From the NCBI RefSeq assembly GCF_004777465.1, contig NZ_CP038462.1, positions 2,852,001-2,916,000 of the forward strand: 64,000 nucleotides of DNA. Direction: 5' to 3'. Positions 29,613-40,350 of the stretch are shown here, in pieces. The DNA is from Nocardioides daphniae. GTDB taxonomy: Bacteria; Actinomycetota; Actinomycetes; Propionibacteriales; Nocardioidaceae. Numbering within the stretch: the stretch's first letter is position 1; every line of letters begins with the position of its first letter. The translations under genes and the position numbers were made by a program. A model generated the notes under the pieces. That model saw only the letters and a list, made by a program, of their open reading frames with translations, searched no databases and was not told the DNA's origin.

Positions 29613-30956
29613 ATGACGGCTGCGCCCCCTGCCCCCTCCCCCGCGTCGACCAGGCCGGGCCGCCACCGCGTGCTCTGGCTCTCGACCATCGCCTTCACGC
29701 TGATGTTCGCGGTGTGGCTGATGTTCGGCATCCTCGGCAACCCGATCCGCGAGGAGTTCGGCCTCAGCGAGGTCCAGCTGTCGTGGATCGTCGCGGCGGC
29801 CGCGCTCAACGGCTCGTTGTGGCGCCTGCCCACCGGGATGATCGCCGACCGCGTGGGCGGTCGGGTGGTGCTCACCGCCCTCCTGGTCGCGACGGCGGTC
29901 CCCACCTTCCTGGTCTCCCGCGCCGACTCCTACGCCACCCTGCTGGTGCTGGCCTTCCTGATCGGCTTCGCCGGCAACGGATTCTCCGCCGGCATCTCGT
30001 GGAACTCGGCCTGGCAGCCTCGCGAGTCGCAGGGCTTCGCCCTGGGCCTCTTCGGCGCCGGCAACGTCGGCGCCTCGGTCACCAAGTTCATCGGGCCCCC
30101 GCTGATCACCGGGACGGCCGGAGCCACCTACTTCGGGATCATCGACGGCGGCTGGCGCCTCGTCCCGGTGGTCTACGCCGTGCTGCTGCTGGTGATGGCG
30201 GCGGTCGTCTGGTTCGGGACCCCGCGCCACGACCTGAAGCCCGGCACCGGGGCCCCGCTCGACCAGCAGCTGGCACCGTTGCGGCAGATGCGGGTCTGGC
30301 GCTTCAGCCTCTACTACGTCGCGGTCTTCGGGGCGTACGTCGCGCTGGCGGCCTGGCTGCCGCTCTACTACATGGACAACTTCGACGTGTCGCTGCAGAC
30401 GGCGGCGCTGCTCACGGCGACCTACATCTTCCCGGCCTCGTTGCTGCGTCCCTTCGGCGGCATGGTCGCCGACCGGTTCGGGGCTCGGCGGGCGATGTAC
30501 TGGACCTTCGGGGTCATGCTGGTGACCACCGGCATCCTGATGATGCCCAACGGCCACATCACCGTCGTGCACCCCGACGGCACCCAGACCGACCACCTCG
30601 CCTACGAGCTGGGCCTGGTGCCGTTCGTGCTCCTGGTCTTCGTGCTGGGGTGCGCGATGGGCGTGGGCAAGGCCGCGGTCTTCAAGCACATCCCGGAGTA
30701 CTTCCCCGACAACGTCGGCCCGGTCGGCGGCCTGGTCGGCATGCTCGGCGGCCTCGGCGGCTTCGTGCTGCCGCTCCTCTTCGCCTACACGAAGGAGTGG
30801 TCGGGCTTCCCCTCCAGCACCTTCGTCGTCCTCTTCGTGCTCACCGTCGTCTGCGCGCTGTGGATGCACTGGACGGTCGTCCACATGCTCCACCGCGAGT
30901 CGCCCGAGCTCGCGCACCACCTCGACCACCCCACGCCTGAGGAGGCACCGGCATGA
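29613..30956 (+). CDS. narK: NarK1-type nitrate transporter
   Basis: This 447-residue major facilitator of the nitrate/nitrite porter family has 12 helices. The nitrate signature regions are GFAGNGFSAGISWNSAW (about 111-127) and GLVGMLGGLGGFVLP in the second half. Its sequence fits the NarK1 group (proton-nitrate symport) rather than E. coli NarK. The start ATG at 29613-29615 follows CCAGGAG; an open frame extends upstream without similarity. It is divergent from narG and coupled by ATGA to the second transporter gene. Confidence 0.88.
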   Translation: MTAAPPAPSPASTRPGRHRVLWLSTIAFTLMFAVWLMFGILGNPIREEFGLSEVQLSWIVAAAALNGSLWRLPTGMIADRVGGRVVLTALLVATAVPTFLVSRADSYATLLVLAFLIGFAGNGFSAGISWNSAWQPRESQGFALGLFGAGNVGASVTKFIGPPLITGTAGATYFGIIDGGWRLVPVVYAVLLLVMAAVVWFGTPRHDLKPGTGAPLDQQLAPLRQMRVWRFSLYYVAVFGAYVALAAWLPLYYMDNFDVSLQTAALLTATYIFPASLLRPFGGMVADRFGARRAMYWTFGVMLVTTGILMMPNGHITVVHPDGTQTDHLAYELGLVPFVLLVFVLGCAMGVGKAAVFKHIPEYFPDNVGPVGGLVGMLGGLGGFVLPLLFAYTKEWSGFPSSTFVVLFVLTVVCALWMHWTVVHMLHRESPELAHHLDHPTPEEAPA

Positions 30957-32347
30957 GCAAGTCGACGAGCCAGAGCTCCGGAGAGTGGCTGCAGTCCTGG
31001 GACCCGGAGAACGAGGCGACCTGGGACAAGCCGCTCGCCTGGCGCACCCTGTGGGTCACCACGTTCGCCCTCTTCCTCGCCTTCGCCGCGTGGTTCCTGC
31101 CCAGCGCGCTGATCCCCAAGCTCAACCCGCTGGGCTACTCCTTCACGACCTCCGAGCTCTACTGGATGGCGGCCATGCCCGGCCTGTCGGCCGGACTCTT
31201 CCGGCTGGTGTGGATGGTGCTCCCGCCCATCATGGGGACCCGCAAGATGGTCGCCCTCACCTCGCTGCTCCTGGTCTTCTCGACCCTCGGGTGGGGCGTG
31301 CGCGTGCAGGAGCCCACCGCCCCCTACTGGGAGCTGATGGTGCTGGCCTTCCTCGCCGGCGTCGGCGGCGGCGCGTTCTCGGGCTTCATGCCGAGCACGT
31401 CGTACTTCTTCCCGAGGTCGAAGCAGGGCACCGCACTCGGCCTGCAGGCCGGCATCGGCAACTTCGGCGTCTCCGCGGTGCAGCTGCTCACGCCCTACCT
31501 GATCGGCTTCTCGTGGCTGGCCTTCTTCGGGAGCTCCCAGACCATCTCGATGCCGGGCAAGGAGGCGCAGGAGGTCTGGTACCAGAACGCGGCCTTCATC
31601 TGGATCCCGCTGATGGTGATCGCCGCGATCCTGGCGTGGACGATGCTGAAGTCGGTGCCGATCAAGGCCAACATCCGCCAGCAGTTCGACATCTTCGGCA
31701 ACGTCGACACCTGGCTGATGACGCTGCTCTACATCATGACCTTCGGCACCTTCGCCGGGCTGGCGGCGCAGTTCGGCCTGCTGATGGCTGACCTCTACGG
31801 CATCTCCAACCCCGACATCGTCTCCGGGACCGGCGGCGAGGCGACCGTCCTGGTCGACGGGTACGCAGTGCCCGACGTCGTGAAGTACGTCTTCCTGGGC
31901 CCGTTGGTCGGGGCCGGCGCCCGCGTGCTCTTCGCTCCCCTCACCGACCGCACCGGCGGGGCTGTCTGGACCCTGGTGTCCGGGATCGGCCTGATCGTCT
32001 CGATCGCCTTCACGATCCCCGCGCTCACCCCCGACACCACCTCGGCCGCCACCCTGGAGAGCGGCTTCAACCAGTTCCTGTGGGGGATGCTGGCGATCTT
32101 CCTCTTCTCCGGCATCGGCAACGCCTCGACCTTCAAGCAGATGCCGATGATCTTCGAGAAGCGGCAGGCCGGTGGCGTGATCGGGTGGACGGCGGCGATC
32201 GCGGCGTTCGGACCGTTCTTCTTCGGCATCGGCGTCACGACGCTGGGCCCGGTCGGCTTCTACGCCATCGGCATCGCGTGGGCCGTGATGTGCGTGGTGA
32301 TCACCTGGGTGCGCTACGCCCGCAAGGGTGCCCCGAAGCCGAGCTGA
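30953..32347 (+). CDS. narK: NarK2-type nitrate/nitrite transporter
   Basis: This 464-residue MFS protein is close in layout to E. coli NarK: FTTSELYWMAAMPGLSAGLFRLVW, FFPRSKQGTALGLQAGIGNFGVS and the second nitrate signature GWTAAIAAFGPFFFGIG. It begins inside the narK1 stop (ATGA). In Paracoccus the two types are fused as NarK1-NarK2, where one imports nitrate with protons and the other exchanges nitrate for nitrite; here they are separate but coupled genes, and the same division of labour is inferred. Confidence 0.88.
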   Translation: MSKSTSQSSGEWLQSWDPENEATWDKPLAWRTLWVTTFALFLAFAAWFLPSALIPKLNPLGYSFTTSELYWMAAMPGLSAGLFRLVWMVLPPIMGTRKMVALTSLLLVFSTLGWGVRVQEPTAPYWELMVLAFLAGVGGGAFSGFMPSTSYFFPRSKQGTALGLQAGIGNFGVSAVQLLTPYLIGFSWLAFFGSSQTISMPGKEAQEVWYQNAAFIWIPLMVIAAILAWTMLKSVPIKANIRQQFDIFGNVDTWLMTLLYIMTFGTFAGLAAQFGLLMADLYGISNPDIVSGTGGEATVLVDGYAVPDVVKYVFLGPLVGAGARVLFAPLTDRTGGAVWTLVSGIGLIVSIAFTIPALTPDTTSAATLESGFNQFLWGMLAIFLFSGIGNASTFKQMPMIFEKRQAGGVIGWTAAIAAFGPFFFGIGVTTLGPVGFYAIGIAWAVMCVVITWVRYARKGAPKPS

Positions 32348-32362
32348 CGCCCGGCGGCGAGC

Positions 32363-33595
32363 TCAGCGCAGCGGGTCGAAGGGGGCCAGCTCGCGGGGCG
32401 ACGTCCCGGTGACGATCGACTCGGCGAGCAGGCGCCCGGTGACCGGTCCCAGCGTGATGCCCCACATCCCGTGGCCGCCGGCGACGTGCACGCGCTCCGA
32501 CCTCGTACGCCCGACCAGCGGCAGCCCGTCGGGCGTGCAGGGCCGCGACCCCACCCACTCGTCCCGGCGGCGGTCGAGGTCGGCACCGCGCAGGAACGGC
32601 CGCGCGGCCTCCACGATGGCGGTGATGCGGCGGGTGTCGAGGCCGGCGTCGGCCGGGCGGAACTCCATCATCCCGGCCACCCGCAGCCGGTCACCCGCGG
32701 GCGTGCAGGCCACCCGCTGGGCGGGCAGGTAGACCGGGCCGTGCGGCACCGACTCGACCGGCACCGTGAACGAGTAGCCACGTCCGGCCTGCACGGGCAG
32801 GCGTACGCCGAAGGGTCGCGCGAGCACGTTGAGCCAGGCGCCGGTCGCCACCACCGCTGCGTCGTAGGACTCGCCCGCCACCACCACGCCCGAGCCGGTG
32901 TCGGTGATCGCACCGACGCGCAGTCCGGCGACGATCCGTCCGCCGCGCTCCTCCACCGAGGCGCCCAGGGCGAGCAGGTAGGAGTTGGGGGTGACGTAGC
33001 GCTGTCCGTGGAGCCGCAGCGCCACGCCCACCTCGTCGGAGAGCGACGGCTCGATCGCGCGGGCCTCGTCGCCGGTGAGCACGTCGTACTCCAGCGGCTG
33101 GCCGCTGGCGCGGATGTGCTCGATCTCCTCCAGCAGGGTCGACCGCTCCTCGGCCGTGCGGTAGGCGGCGATGAACGACTCCGCCTCGTGCGTGGGCGCC
33201 TCGACGCCGCCCGCGGCGAGCAGGTCGAAGGCGTCCAGGGCCAGCGAGTTCACCGGGACCAACGCTCCCATCGCGCGGCGCCAGCGCGGCATCGTCGAGT
33301 TGCGGGCGAAGCGGACCAGGAACTCGAGCAGCCGCCGGTCGGCCGTCAGCGGCACGTAGACCGGCGAGCTCGGGCTGACCACCGCCCGGATGCCGTAGCG
33401 CAGCACCGCCGGCTCCGGCAGCGGGGTGGCAAGCCCGGGCGTCAACCAGCCGGCGTTGCCCCACGACGACCCGGCCGCCACACCGGTCCGGTCAAGGACC
33501 GTGACCCGGACGCCGTGCTCCTGCAGGAACCAGGCGGTGGAGAGGCCGACCATGCCGGCTCCGACGACGACGACGTGCTGGGGTGCGTAAGGCAT
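32363..33595 (-). CDS. FAD-dependent D-amino-acid dehydrogenase-like oxidoreductase (DadA family)
   Basis: This 410-residue DAO/DadA flavoprotein has the N-terminal FAD motif VVVVGAGMVGLSTAW (about 8-22), then ERSTL-type linker residues and a C-terminal GSRPCTPDGLPLVGRT...VAGGHGMWGITLGPVTGRL segment that closes the flavin site. The family oxidises D-amino acids or related amines and passes electrons to quinone. It is convergent with narK2 (15 bp apart) and shows no operon partner, so the substrate is open. The frame is intact. Confidence 0.82.
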   Translation of the reverse strand: MPYAPQHVVVVGAGMVGLSTAWFLQEHGVRVTVLDRTGVAAGSSWGNAGWLTPGLATPLPEPAVLRYGIRAVVSPSSPVYVPLTADRRLLEFLVRFARNSTMPRWRRAMGALVPVNSLALDAFDLLAAGGVEAPTHEAESFIAAYRTAEERSTLLEEIEHIRASGQPLEYDVLTGDEARAIEPSLSDEVGVALRLHGQRYVTPNSYLLALGASVEERGGRIVAGLRVGAITDTGSGVVVAGESYDAAVVATGAWLNVLARPFGVRLPVQAGRGYSFTVPVESVPHGPVYLPAQRVACTPAGDRLRVAGMMEFRPADAGLDTRRITAIVEAARPFLRGADLDRRRDEWVGSRPCTPDGLPLVGRTRSERVHVAGGHGMWGITLGPVTGRLLAESIVTGTSPRELAPFDPLR

Positions 33596-33604
33596 GCCAC
33601 AGCA

Positions 33605-34054
33605 TCACCTGTGATCGGCTTCTGCGCCACCCTTCGCGTCGGACTTCGCGTCAGGCTCCGCCTCGGACTCCTCGGTGGCCCGCGGGGCGCTGGTCGACCA
33701 GGTGGCGAGCGCCGCGACCACGCCGAACCAGAGCCGCGGGTGCCGCACACCCTTGCCGCGCAGCCACCCCTCGAGACGGCGGTCGGCGGCCATTCCGAGC
33801 ACGCTGGCTCCGGTGACCGTGGCGCCGACCAGCGCACCGGCCGCGGCCCGCTGGCCCGGGGAGGCCGACTCGCCGATCGCGAGGGCACCTCCGGCCACCC
33901 CTGCCAGGCCAGTGAGGGCGTGCACCGCGTTCAGTGGGCGGCCCTGGAGCCGGCGCGGGGAGACGAAGACCGTGAAGAGACCGGTGGCGGCGGCCTGGAC
34001 GAGGCGGGACTCGGTGGACTCGAGGTCCCGTACGCGGGTGAGGAGGTCGCTCAT
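33605..34054 (-). CDS. Hypothetical membrane-associated protein
   Basis: This 149-residue protein of unknown function has hydrophobic segments at about 25-38, 48-62 and 68-88, and one near 112-122, then a charged Glu/Asp/Lys-rich tail (about 125-149). I do not recognise a family. The start ATG at 34052-34054 is supported by a -10 hexamer (TACCTT) 7 nt upstream on the minus strand. It lies 9 bp upstream of the DadA-like start in the opposite sense of convergence with groEL's terminator region, on the same strand as both. Confidence 0.55.
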   Translation of the reverse strand: MSDLLTRVRDLESTESRLVQAAATGLFTVFVSPRRLQGRPLNAVHALTGLAGVAGGALAIGESASPGQRAAAGALVGATVTGASVLGMAADRRLEGWLRGKGVRHPRLWFGVVAALATWSTSAPRATEESEAEPDAKSDAKGGAEADHR

Positions 34055-34061
34055 GGCGCCA

Positions 34062-34067
34062 AAGGTA
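34062..34067 (-). promoter_or_regulatory. -10 element of the hypothetical membrane protein gene
   Basis: On the minus strand TACCTT is followed by 7 nt and ATG 34054. Confidence 0.4.
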
Positions 34068-34080
34068 ACCGGGGTGCCGA

Positions 34081-34121
34081 AAAGCGAGGACCCCGCCGCA
34101 CTCGCGTGCGACGGGGTCCTG
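34081..34121 (-). terminator. Intrinsic terminator of groEL
   Basis: Arms 34088-34102 and 34107-34121 form a 15-bp stem with one mismatch and a 4-nt loop. On the minus strand it is followed by CGCTTTT, a proper T run. Confidence 0.85.
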
Positions 34122-34172
34122 CTGTGACCGGAGCGGTTCCCGGTCAGGGATGCATCAGAAGCTGGGCTCCGA

Positions 34173-35903
<1,731 letters not shown>

Positions 35904-35922
35904 TCAGCGTCACCGGTGCGCG

Positions 35923-35949
35923 TTGTCACTCTCGTGGCGAGAGTGCCAA
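35923..35949. promoter_or_regulatory. CIRCE operator 2 (proximal to groEL)
   Basis: TTGTCACTC and GAGTGCCAA flank a 9-nt spacer, the exact CIRCE architecture with three departures from TTAGCACTC-N9-GAGTGCTAA. Within it CACTCTCG/CGAGAGTG is a perfect 8-bp inverted repeat. Confidence 0.75.
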
Positions 35950-35957
35950 TGCCAGTT

Positions 35958-35984
35958 TTAGCACTCGACCCAAGCGAGTGCAAA
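35958..35984. promoter_or_regulatory. CIRCE operator 1 (HrcA site) of groEL
   Basis: TTAGCACTC-N9-GAGTGCAAA differs from consensus at one base. On the minus strand a possible promoter (TTGCAC, 17 nt, TAAAAC) overlaps it, so HrcA bound here would block initiation. Confidence 0.92.
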
Positions 35985-36061
35985 CGCCTCGTACGCGGCG
36001 ACGGCGCCGCCCCGGAGTGGGGCGACGCCGTCGACGAGTCGTGCGTGGGTGACGAGCGCGC

Positions 36062-37648
36062 TCAGGCGGGCATCTTCATGAGCTTGATGCCCTTGCTGAG
36101 CGAGCCGAAGGCGGAGCGGAAGATCGTCTCCAGCTCCGAGCCGCTGGCGGCGCAGAAGAAGTAGTCGCCGTCGGCGTTCTCCTGGGTGCGCTTGACCGGG
36201 TCGCTGCAGTCGGAGGCGGTGGACGGGTTGCCGTCGGGGGCCTTGGACGCCACCCGTGCGAGCACGTCGCGCAGCCGGGAGGTGCTCGTGTTGCCCGAGA
36301 TGCAGCGGCCGGTGCTGGTGTTGCTCACGGCGGCGCCGAAGCCGATGGTGATGATCAGGACGTCCTTGGCCTTGACCTCGTCGGCCATCTTCTCCAGGTT
36401 GTTGCAGCCCTGCTGACCGTAGGTCGCGTTGCGGCCCGCGCCGAAGTCCGTGGAGTTGGAGAGGCGGTAGTAGCCGTTGGTCAACACCTCGTCGGGCGAG
36501 CCGTCGGTCTCGAAGATGATGACCTTCTTCGGCGCCGGGCCGGGACGGGCCGGCAGCGACGAAAGGTTGTTGGGCGTGTTGCCGAGCAGGTAGCGGGCAC
36601 CACCCTTGAGCGCCGACGCCAGGTGCGTGCCGTAGTTGCCGCTCTTGGCGCCCGGCATGCACTTCACCGACTTGACCAGCGGGTCGGTGGCCACGATGGT
36701 ACCGCTGGGCCCGGTCAGGTAGCCGTTGGAGAACGGCGACGCGATCCAGCTGCCCGAGGTCGGCGAGTTGGTGGTCTCCAGCTTGGGCGTGTTGTCGGTG
36801 TTCCACAGGGGGCTGTAGGGCCAGCTGCTGCTGGTCTGCTGCTGGACGCCGGACTCCGCGCTCGTGCAGACCTCCGTGCTGAGCTTGTTCATCCGCCGCG
36901 GGTCGCTCTTGTGGATCGTGCCGAGCGCGACGTACTGGAGCTCCGGGTTCATCACGGTCAGCGAGCTCTCGATGGCGGCCTTCATCTGCTCACGGTCACC
37001 GTCGACCATCGAGGGCGTGCGGTCGGCCATCACCAAGATGTCGAGCGGGTTGGGCACGTCGTTGCCGCACGTGCCCTTGCAGGCGATCGAGACCACCGCC
37101 CCGGTGTTGCCCTCGTCGTAGCCGATGGCTGGCGCGAAGGCGTAGGGCACGACCTTGGAGTCGGCGACGCGCACGGTGTTGCACTTCACCGCACCACCCG
37201 TGCTGGCCGTGCGGGACGGGTCGCAGGGGATGAAGCAGACGAACTCGTCGCACTTCGTGCCCACGTAGGGCCGCGTGCCGTGCGGGTTGCACGTGGTCGG
37301 GATCTGGGTGTACTGCGGGGCCTTGGTCGCACCCGTGGAGGCGATGACGCACCACAGGTCGGTGGTCACGCTGGTGTTGATGTCGTTGGCGCGCGCCATG
37401 TCGCCGACGATCGTCTGGATGTCGCCCTGCTGCTCGGGCAACGCGTAGGCGCCGGCGTGCGCCGCGGCGTCCAGCGTGTCCTTGAGCTGCTGGCGAGCCG
37501 AGACCTGGCTGGCGATGTCGACGGAGATGGCGGCCAGCGCGATGAGCAGGACCAGGACCATCGAGAAGAGGATCGCGTAGGCGCCCTTCTCGTCACGGCG
37601 GCCCGCCACGCGGGCGGCGAAGCGGGAGAGCACGTTCCTCGTCGTCAT
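36062..37648 (-). CDS. TadG-like protein with von Willebrand factor A domain
   Basis: This is a 528-residue envelope protein. A pilin-like N-terminus (ARVAGRRDEKGAYAILFSMVLVLLIALAAI; helix about 25-45) matches the TadG/RsaE Flp-pilus group. The vWA domain starts near residue 203 with D209-R-T211-P-S213, a DxTxS variant of the MIDAS motif, followed by GTHLASAL and FETDGSPDE. Many Cys pairs (100, 120, 133, 138, 142) suggest disulphides outside the cell. The ATG overlaps the TadE-like stop (ATGA). No other tad genes are in the window. Confidence 0.8.
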   Translation of the reverse strand: MTTRNVLSRFAARVAGRRDEKGAYAILFSMVLVLLIALAAISVDIASQVSARQQLKDTLDAAAHAGAYALPEQQGDIQTIVGDMARANDINTSVTTDLWCVIASTGATKAPQYTQIPTTCNPHGTRPYVGTKCDEFVCFIPCDPSRTASTGGAVKCNTVRVADSKVVPYAFAPAIGYDEGNTGAVVSIACKGTCGNDVPNPLDILVMADRTPSMVDGDREQMKAAIESSLTVMNPELQYVALGTIHKSDPRRMNKLSTEVCTSAESGVQQQTSSSWPYSPLWNTDNTPKLETTNSPTSGSWIASPFSNGYLTGPSGTIVATDPLVKSVKCMPGAKSGNYGTHLASALKGGARYLLGNTPNNLSSLPARPGPAPKKVIIFETDGSPDEVLTNGYYRLSNSTDFGAGRNATYGQQGCNNLEKMADEVKAKDVLIITIGFGAAVSNTSTGRCISGNTSTSRLRDVLARVASKAPDGNPSTASDCSDPVKRTQENADGDYFFCAASGSELETIFRSAFGSLSKGIKLMKMPA

Positions 37649-38076
37649 TCGATTCTCATCTCTGCCTGGCGGGTGAGGTCGAAGCCGCCCGGGAAGAAGA
37701 TCCCGACCGGCGTCAGCATCTTGTGCTGGTAGGCGATCTTCACGACCGCGGTGTCGCCGCTGAGCCGGTTGGCGTCGTAGGCGCCGCACGACGTGTTGGC
37801 CGGCGGGCGCTTGCAGGAGACGGTCACCGTCACCGCTCCGACCGAACGGGTCGCGTTGGTGGCCACCGCCACCACCTCGGCCTGGGTGGACTTCAGTGAG
37901 GCCGCGCGAGCGGCGTCGCGCGCAGCGTTGTTGATCATCGAGCCCCGGTTGATCATGTAACCGAAGTCGATGATGCCGAAGAGCAGCATCAAGAAGATGG
38001 GCAGGATCAGGGCGAACTCCACCGCCGCTGCACCACGCTCACCACGCTCACCACGCCTCTTGCGTCCGAGCACCAT
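37645..38076 (-). CDS. TadE-like pseudopilin
   Basis: This 143-residue protein has the TadE pattern: a basic N-terminus (GERGERG from a short 9-bp direct repeat), GAAAVEFALILPIFLMLLFGIIDFGYMIN with the conserved Glu of the prepilin-like cleavage region, and a short C-terminal domain with two cysteines. The start ATG at 38074-38076 follows GGAGGG. It is coupled to the vWA-TadG gene by ATGA, so the two probably form a surface unit with minor pilin-like parts. Confidence 0.82.
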   Translation of the reverse strand: MVLGRKRRGERGERGAAAVEFALILPIFLMLLFGIIDFGYMINRGSMINNAARDAARAASLKSTQAEVVAVATNATRSVGAVTVTVSCKRPPANTSCGAYDANRLSGDTAVVKIAYQHKMLTPVGIFFPGGFDLTRQAEMRIE

Positions 38077-38197
38077 GCGTCCCTCCGCTTCCACTCCCAG
38101 ACTGACGGCGCGCCCAGGGTCCAGGGCACCGCATCCTGAAGATTAGGCACCAGCCGCGGGCCAGTCCTCGGAAACCGAAATTTGCTGCGTACGCGGT

Positions 38198-39063
38198 CTA
38201 GTCCGCCGCACGCACGGGTGCCGGGAGGCGCCGCAGCAGGGCGTCGACGTACGGCTCGACGTTCTCCTCGCAGAGCTCGAGATAGAGCGCGGGCTCGATC
38301 AGCTCGACCTCGCTCACCTGCCACCGGCCGTCGTGGTGGAGCAGGTCGACGCGTCCGTAGTCGAGGGCGCGTCCGACCGCGGCGCCCGCCGCCTCGAAGC
38401 CGGCCAGTGCGGTGCCGACCACCGTCTCGTCGGGGGCGACACGGACGTAGGTGCCCCCGAGGTGCTCGTGGACCCGCACCTCGCCGGCCGCCGGCACCTT
38501 GTGCACCTGGCTGGCGGCCCGACCGCCGAGCACGAAGACCGACATCTCGCCGACGTCGCGCACCGAGGCCACCAGCGGCTGCACCATCAGTGCCCCGTCG
38601 GGGAGGTCGAGGGTGTCGAGGGGCTGCGCGGACTCGACCACGACCACCCCACTCCCCCGGCACCCACGCGCGGCTTCACCACCACGTCGCCCCAGTCGGC
38701 GCGCGCCCGCGCCAGGTCGTCGGGCCCGTGCAGCAGGCGCGAGGGCACCACCGGCACGACGCCGGCCTCCGCCAGTGCGACCAGGTAGGCCTTGTCCATG
38801 TTCCAGGCCATCACGTCGCTGCCGTGGGTGAGCAGGGTGACGCCCTCCACCCGTCGCGCCCACGCCAGGAACTCCTCGGGCCTCTCGATGTAGTCCCAGG
38901 TGGCACGCACCGCGACCAGGTCGGCGGCGGCCCAGTCGACCTCGGGGTCGTCCCAGACCGACCACTCGACGTCGGCACCGCGGGCGGTGAGCGCCGCGTC
39001 GAGCCGCTCGTGGCCGGGCTCGCCGGCGGGGAAGGCGCTGCAGGTCGCGAGCACGATCTTCAT
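38198..39063 (-). CDS. ATP-grasp domain protein, one frameshift
   Basis: The reconstructed protein has 288 residues. The N-terminal part reads KIVLATCSAFPAGEPGHERL, with DLVAVRATWDYIERPEEFLAWA, then an ATP-grasp core: DVVVKPRVGAGGVG (glycine loop), LMVQPLV, and the C-terminal RVDLLHHDGRWQVSEVELIEPALYLE with the expected Mg-binding Glu/Asp. A 1-bp deletion near 38650 splits it just after the glycine loop. It resembles the RimK/glutathione-synthase-like group of peptide or amide ligases; the substrate is unknown. The ATG (39061-39063) has a -10 hexamer 6 nt upstream. Confidence 0.78.
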
Positions 39064-39069
39064 GCGCCG

Positions 39070-39075
39070 ATGCTA
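39070..39075 (-). promoter_or_regulatory. -10 element of the ATP-grasp gene
   Basis: On the minus strand TAGCAT is followed by 6 nt and ATG 39063, a leaderless layout. Confidence 0.45.
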
Positions 39076-39138
39076 GACACGCGTGGCTGAGTAGGGCACC
39101 TCATGGTCAATCGGTGAGTTCAGCGGCACTCTTGCCCC

Positions 39139-40350
39139 ATGACGACGACTGTTCCCACGCCCGAGCCGGCGAGCCCACCGGTCGAGGCGGTCTCCGGGCG
39201 GCAGCTGGAGTGGCTGCGCAACGAGGTGGCCGAGTGGCGGGCCGAGGGCCTGCTCAACGAGGAGCAGGCCGCTGCCATCCTCGGCCGCTACCACGAGTCG
39301 CGGGTCTTCTCACTGACCCGGCTCCTGCTCGCCCTCGGCGCGGTCTTCGTCGGGGTCGGCCTGATCTGGCTGGTCGCGGCCAACCTCGACGCGGTGCCGC
39401 CGCTGCTCCGCTTCCTCGGCGTGACCGTGCTGTGGCTCGGCCTGCTCGTCGGCGCCGAGGTGGCCGCCTCCCGCGGCGCCGGTCGCCTGCTGGTCGGCGC
39501 CCTGCGGCTGATGGCCGCCTTCGCGATCGGCGGCGTCATCTTCCAGGCGGCGCAGAGCCTGCAGGTGCCGGCGTACGAGCCCAAGCTCGTCGGCCTGTGG
39601 GGGGCGGCGGCGCTGATCCAGGCGTACGCCTTCCGGGCCGTCGGTCCGCTGGTCATCGGCGTGGCCGGCTTCGCCGGCTGGAGCATCTCCCAGGGCCTGG
39701 TGCACGGCCCGAGCTTCGCCGACGTGGTGCTGGTCGTGGCGCTGACCCCGCTCGTCGCCCTCGGCCTCGCCGCCCTGGACGACACCCGACGCCCGGCCTT
39801 CGCCTGGGTGTGGCGTGCGGTCGGTGCAGCCCTGCTGCTGGTCGCCCTCTTCATCTCCGCCCTGCCGGTGGACGACGACGTCGAGCTCACCACCCGCTGG
39901 TGGAACCTCGCCCTCATCGCCCTCGCGGGGGTGGCGCTGGCCCTCGGCGCGCTGCGGGCCAGGGAGACGATGTCGCGGCTCGAGCTGCTGGGCGGTGTCG
40001 CCGCCCTGGGCGTCGCCATGCTGCTGGCGGCCTGGCAGGCGGGCGAGTCCGCCGACGAGATGACGCTCGCGACCTGGGCGCACACCGCGGTCGCCGTGGT
40101 CGCCTACGTGCTCGTCGCCGCGGGGGTCGCCGTGGTCGGGACGCTGCGTGACTCGGGGGCCCTGGCCGCGATCGCCACGCTGGCCCTGGTCATCTTCACG
40201 ACCTTCCAGAGCTTCGCGGTGGTCGCCGCCGTGATCCAGGGGGCGTGGCTCTTCCTCGTCCTCGGCCTGGTCTTCCTCGGCACGGGGTGGGCCTTCGACC
40301 GTGGCCGGCGGCGACTCGCCGCCGCCCTCGAGGACGGAGCAGACCGATGA
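39139..40350 (+). CDS. DUF2157 polytopic membrane protein
   Basis: This is a 403-residue protein. A short cytoplasmic N-terminus (LEWLRNEVAEWRAEGLLNEEQAAAILGRYHE; the DUF2157 landmark) is followed by about eleven hydrophobic helices. The function is unknown; these proteins are commonly paired with a GDYXXLXY protein, as here, where the next ATG overlaps the stop (ATGA). No Shine-Dalgarno is evident; a weak CACTCT lies 6 nt before the ATG. The gene is intact. Confidence 0.8.
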   Translation: MTTTVPTPEPASPPVEAVSGRQLEWLRNEVAEWRAEGLLNEEQAAAILGRYHESRVFSLTRLLLALGAVFVGVGLIWLVAANLDAVPPLLRFLGVTVLWLGLLVGAEVAASRGAGRLLVGALRLMAAFAIGGVIFQAAQSLQVPAYEPKLVGLWGAAALIQAYAFRAVGPLVIGVAGFAGWSISQGLVHGPSFADVVLVVALTPLVALGLAALDDTRRPAFAWVWRAVGAALLLVALFISALPVDDDVELTTRWWNLALIALAGVALALGALRARETMSRLELLGGVAALGVAMLLAAWQAGESADEMTLATWAHTAVAVVAYVLVAAGVAVVGTLRDSGALAAIATLALVIFTTFQSFAVVAAVIQGAWLFLVLGLVFLGTGWAFDRGRRRLAAALEDGADR

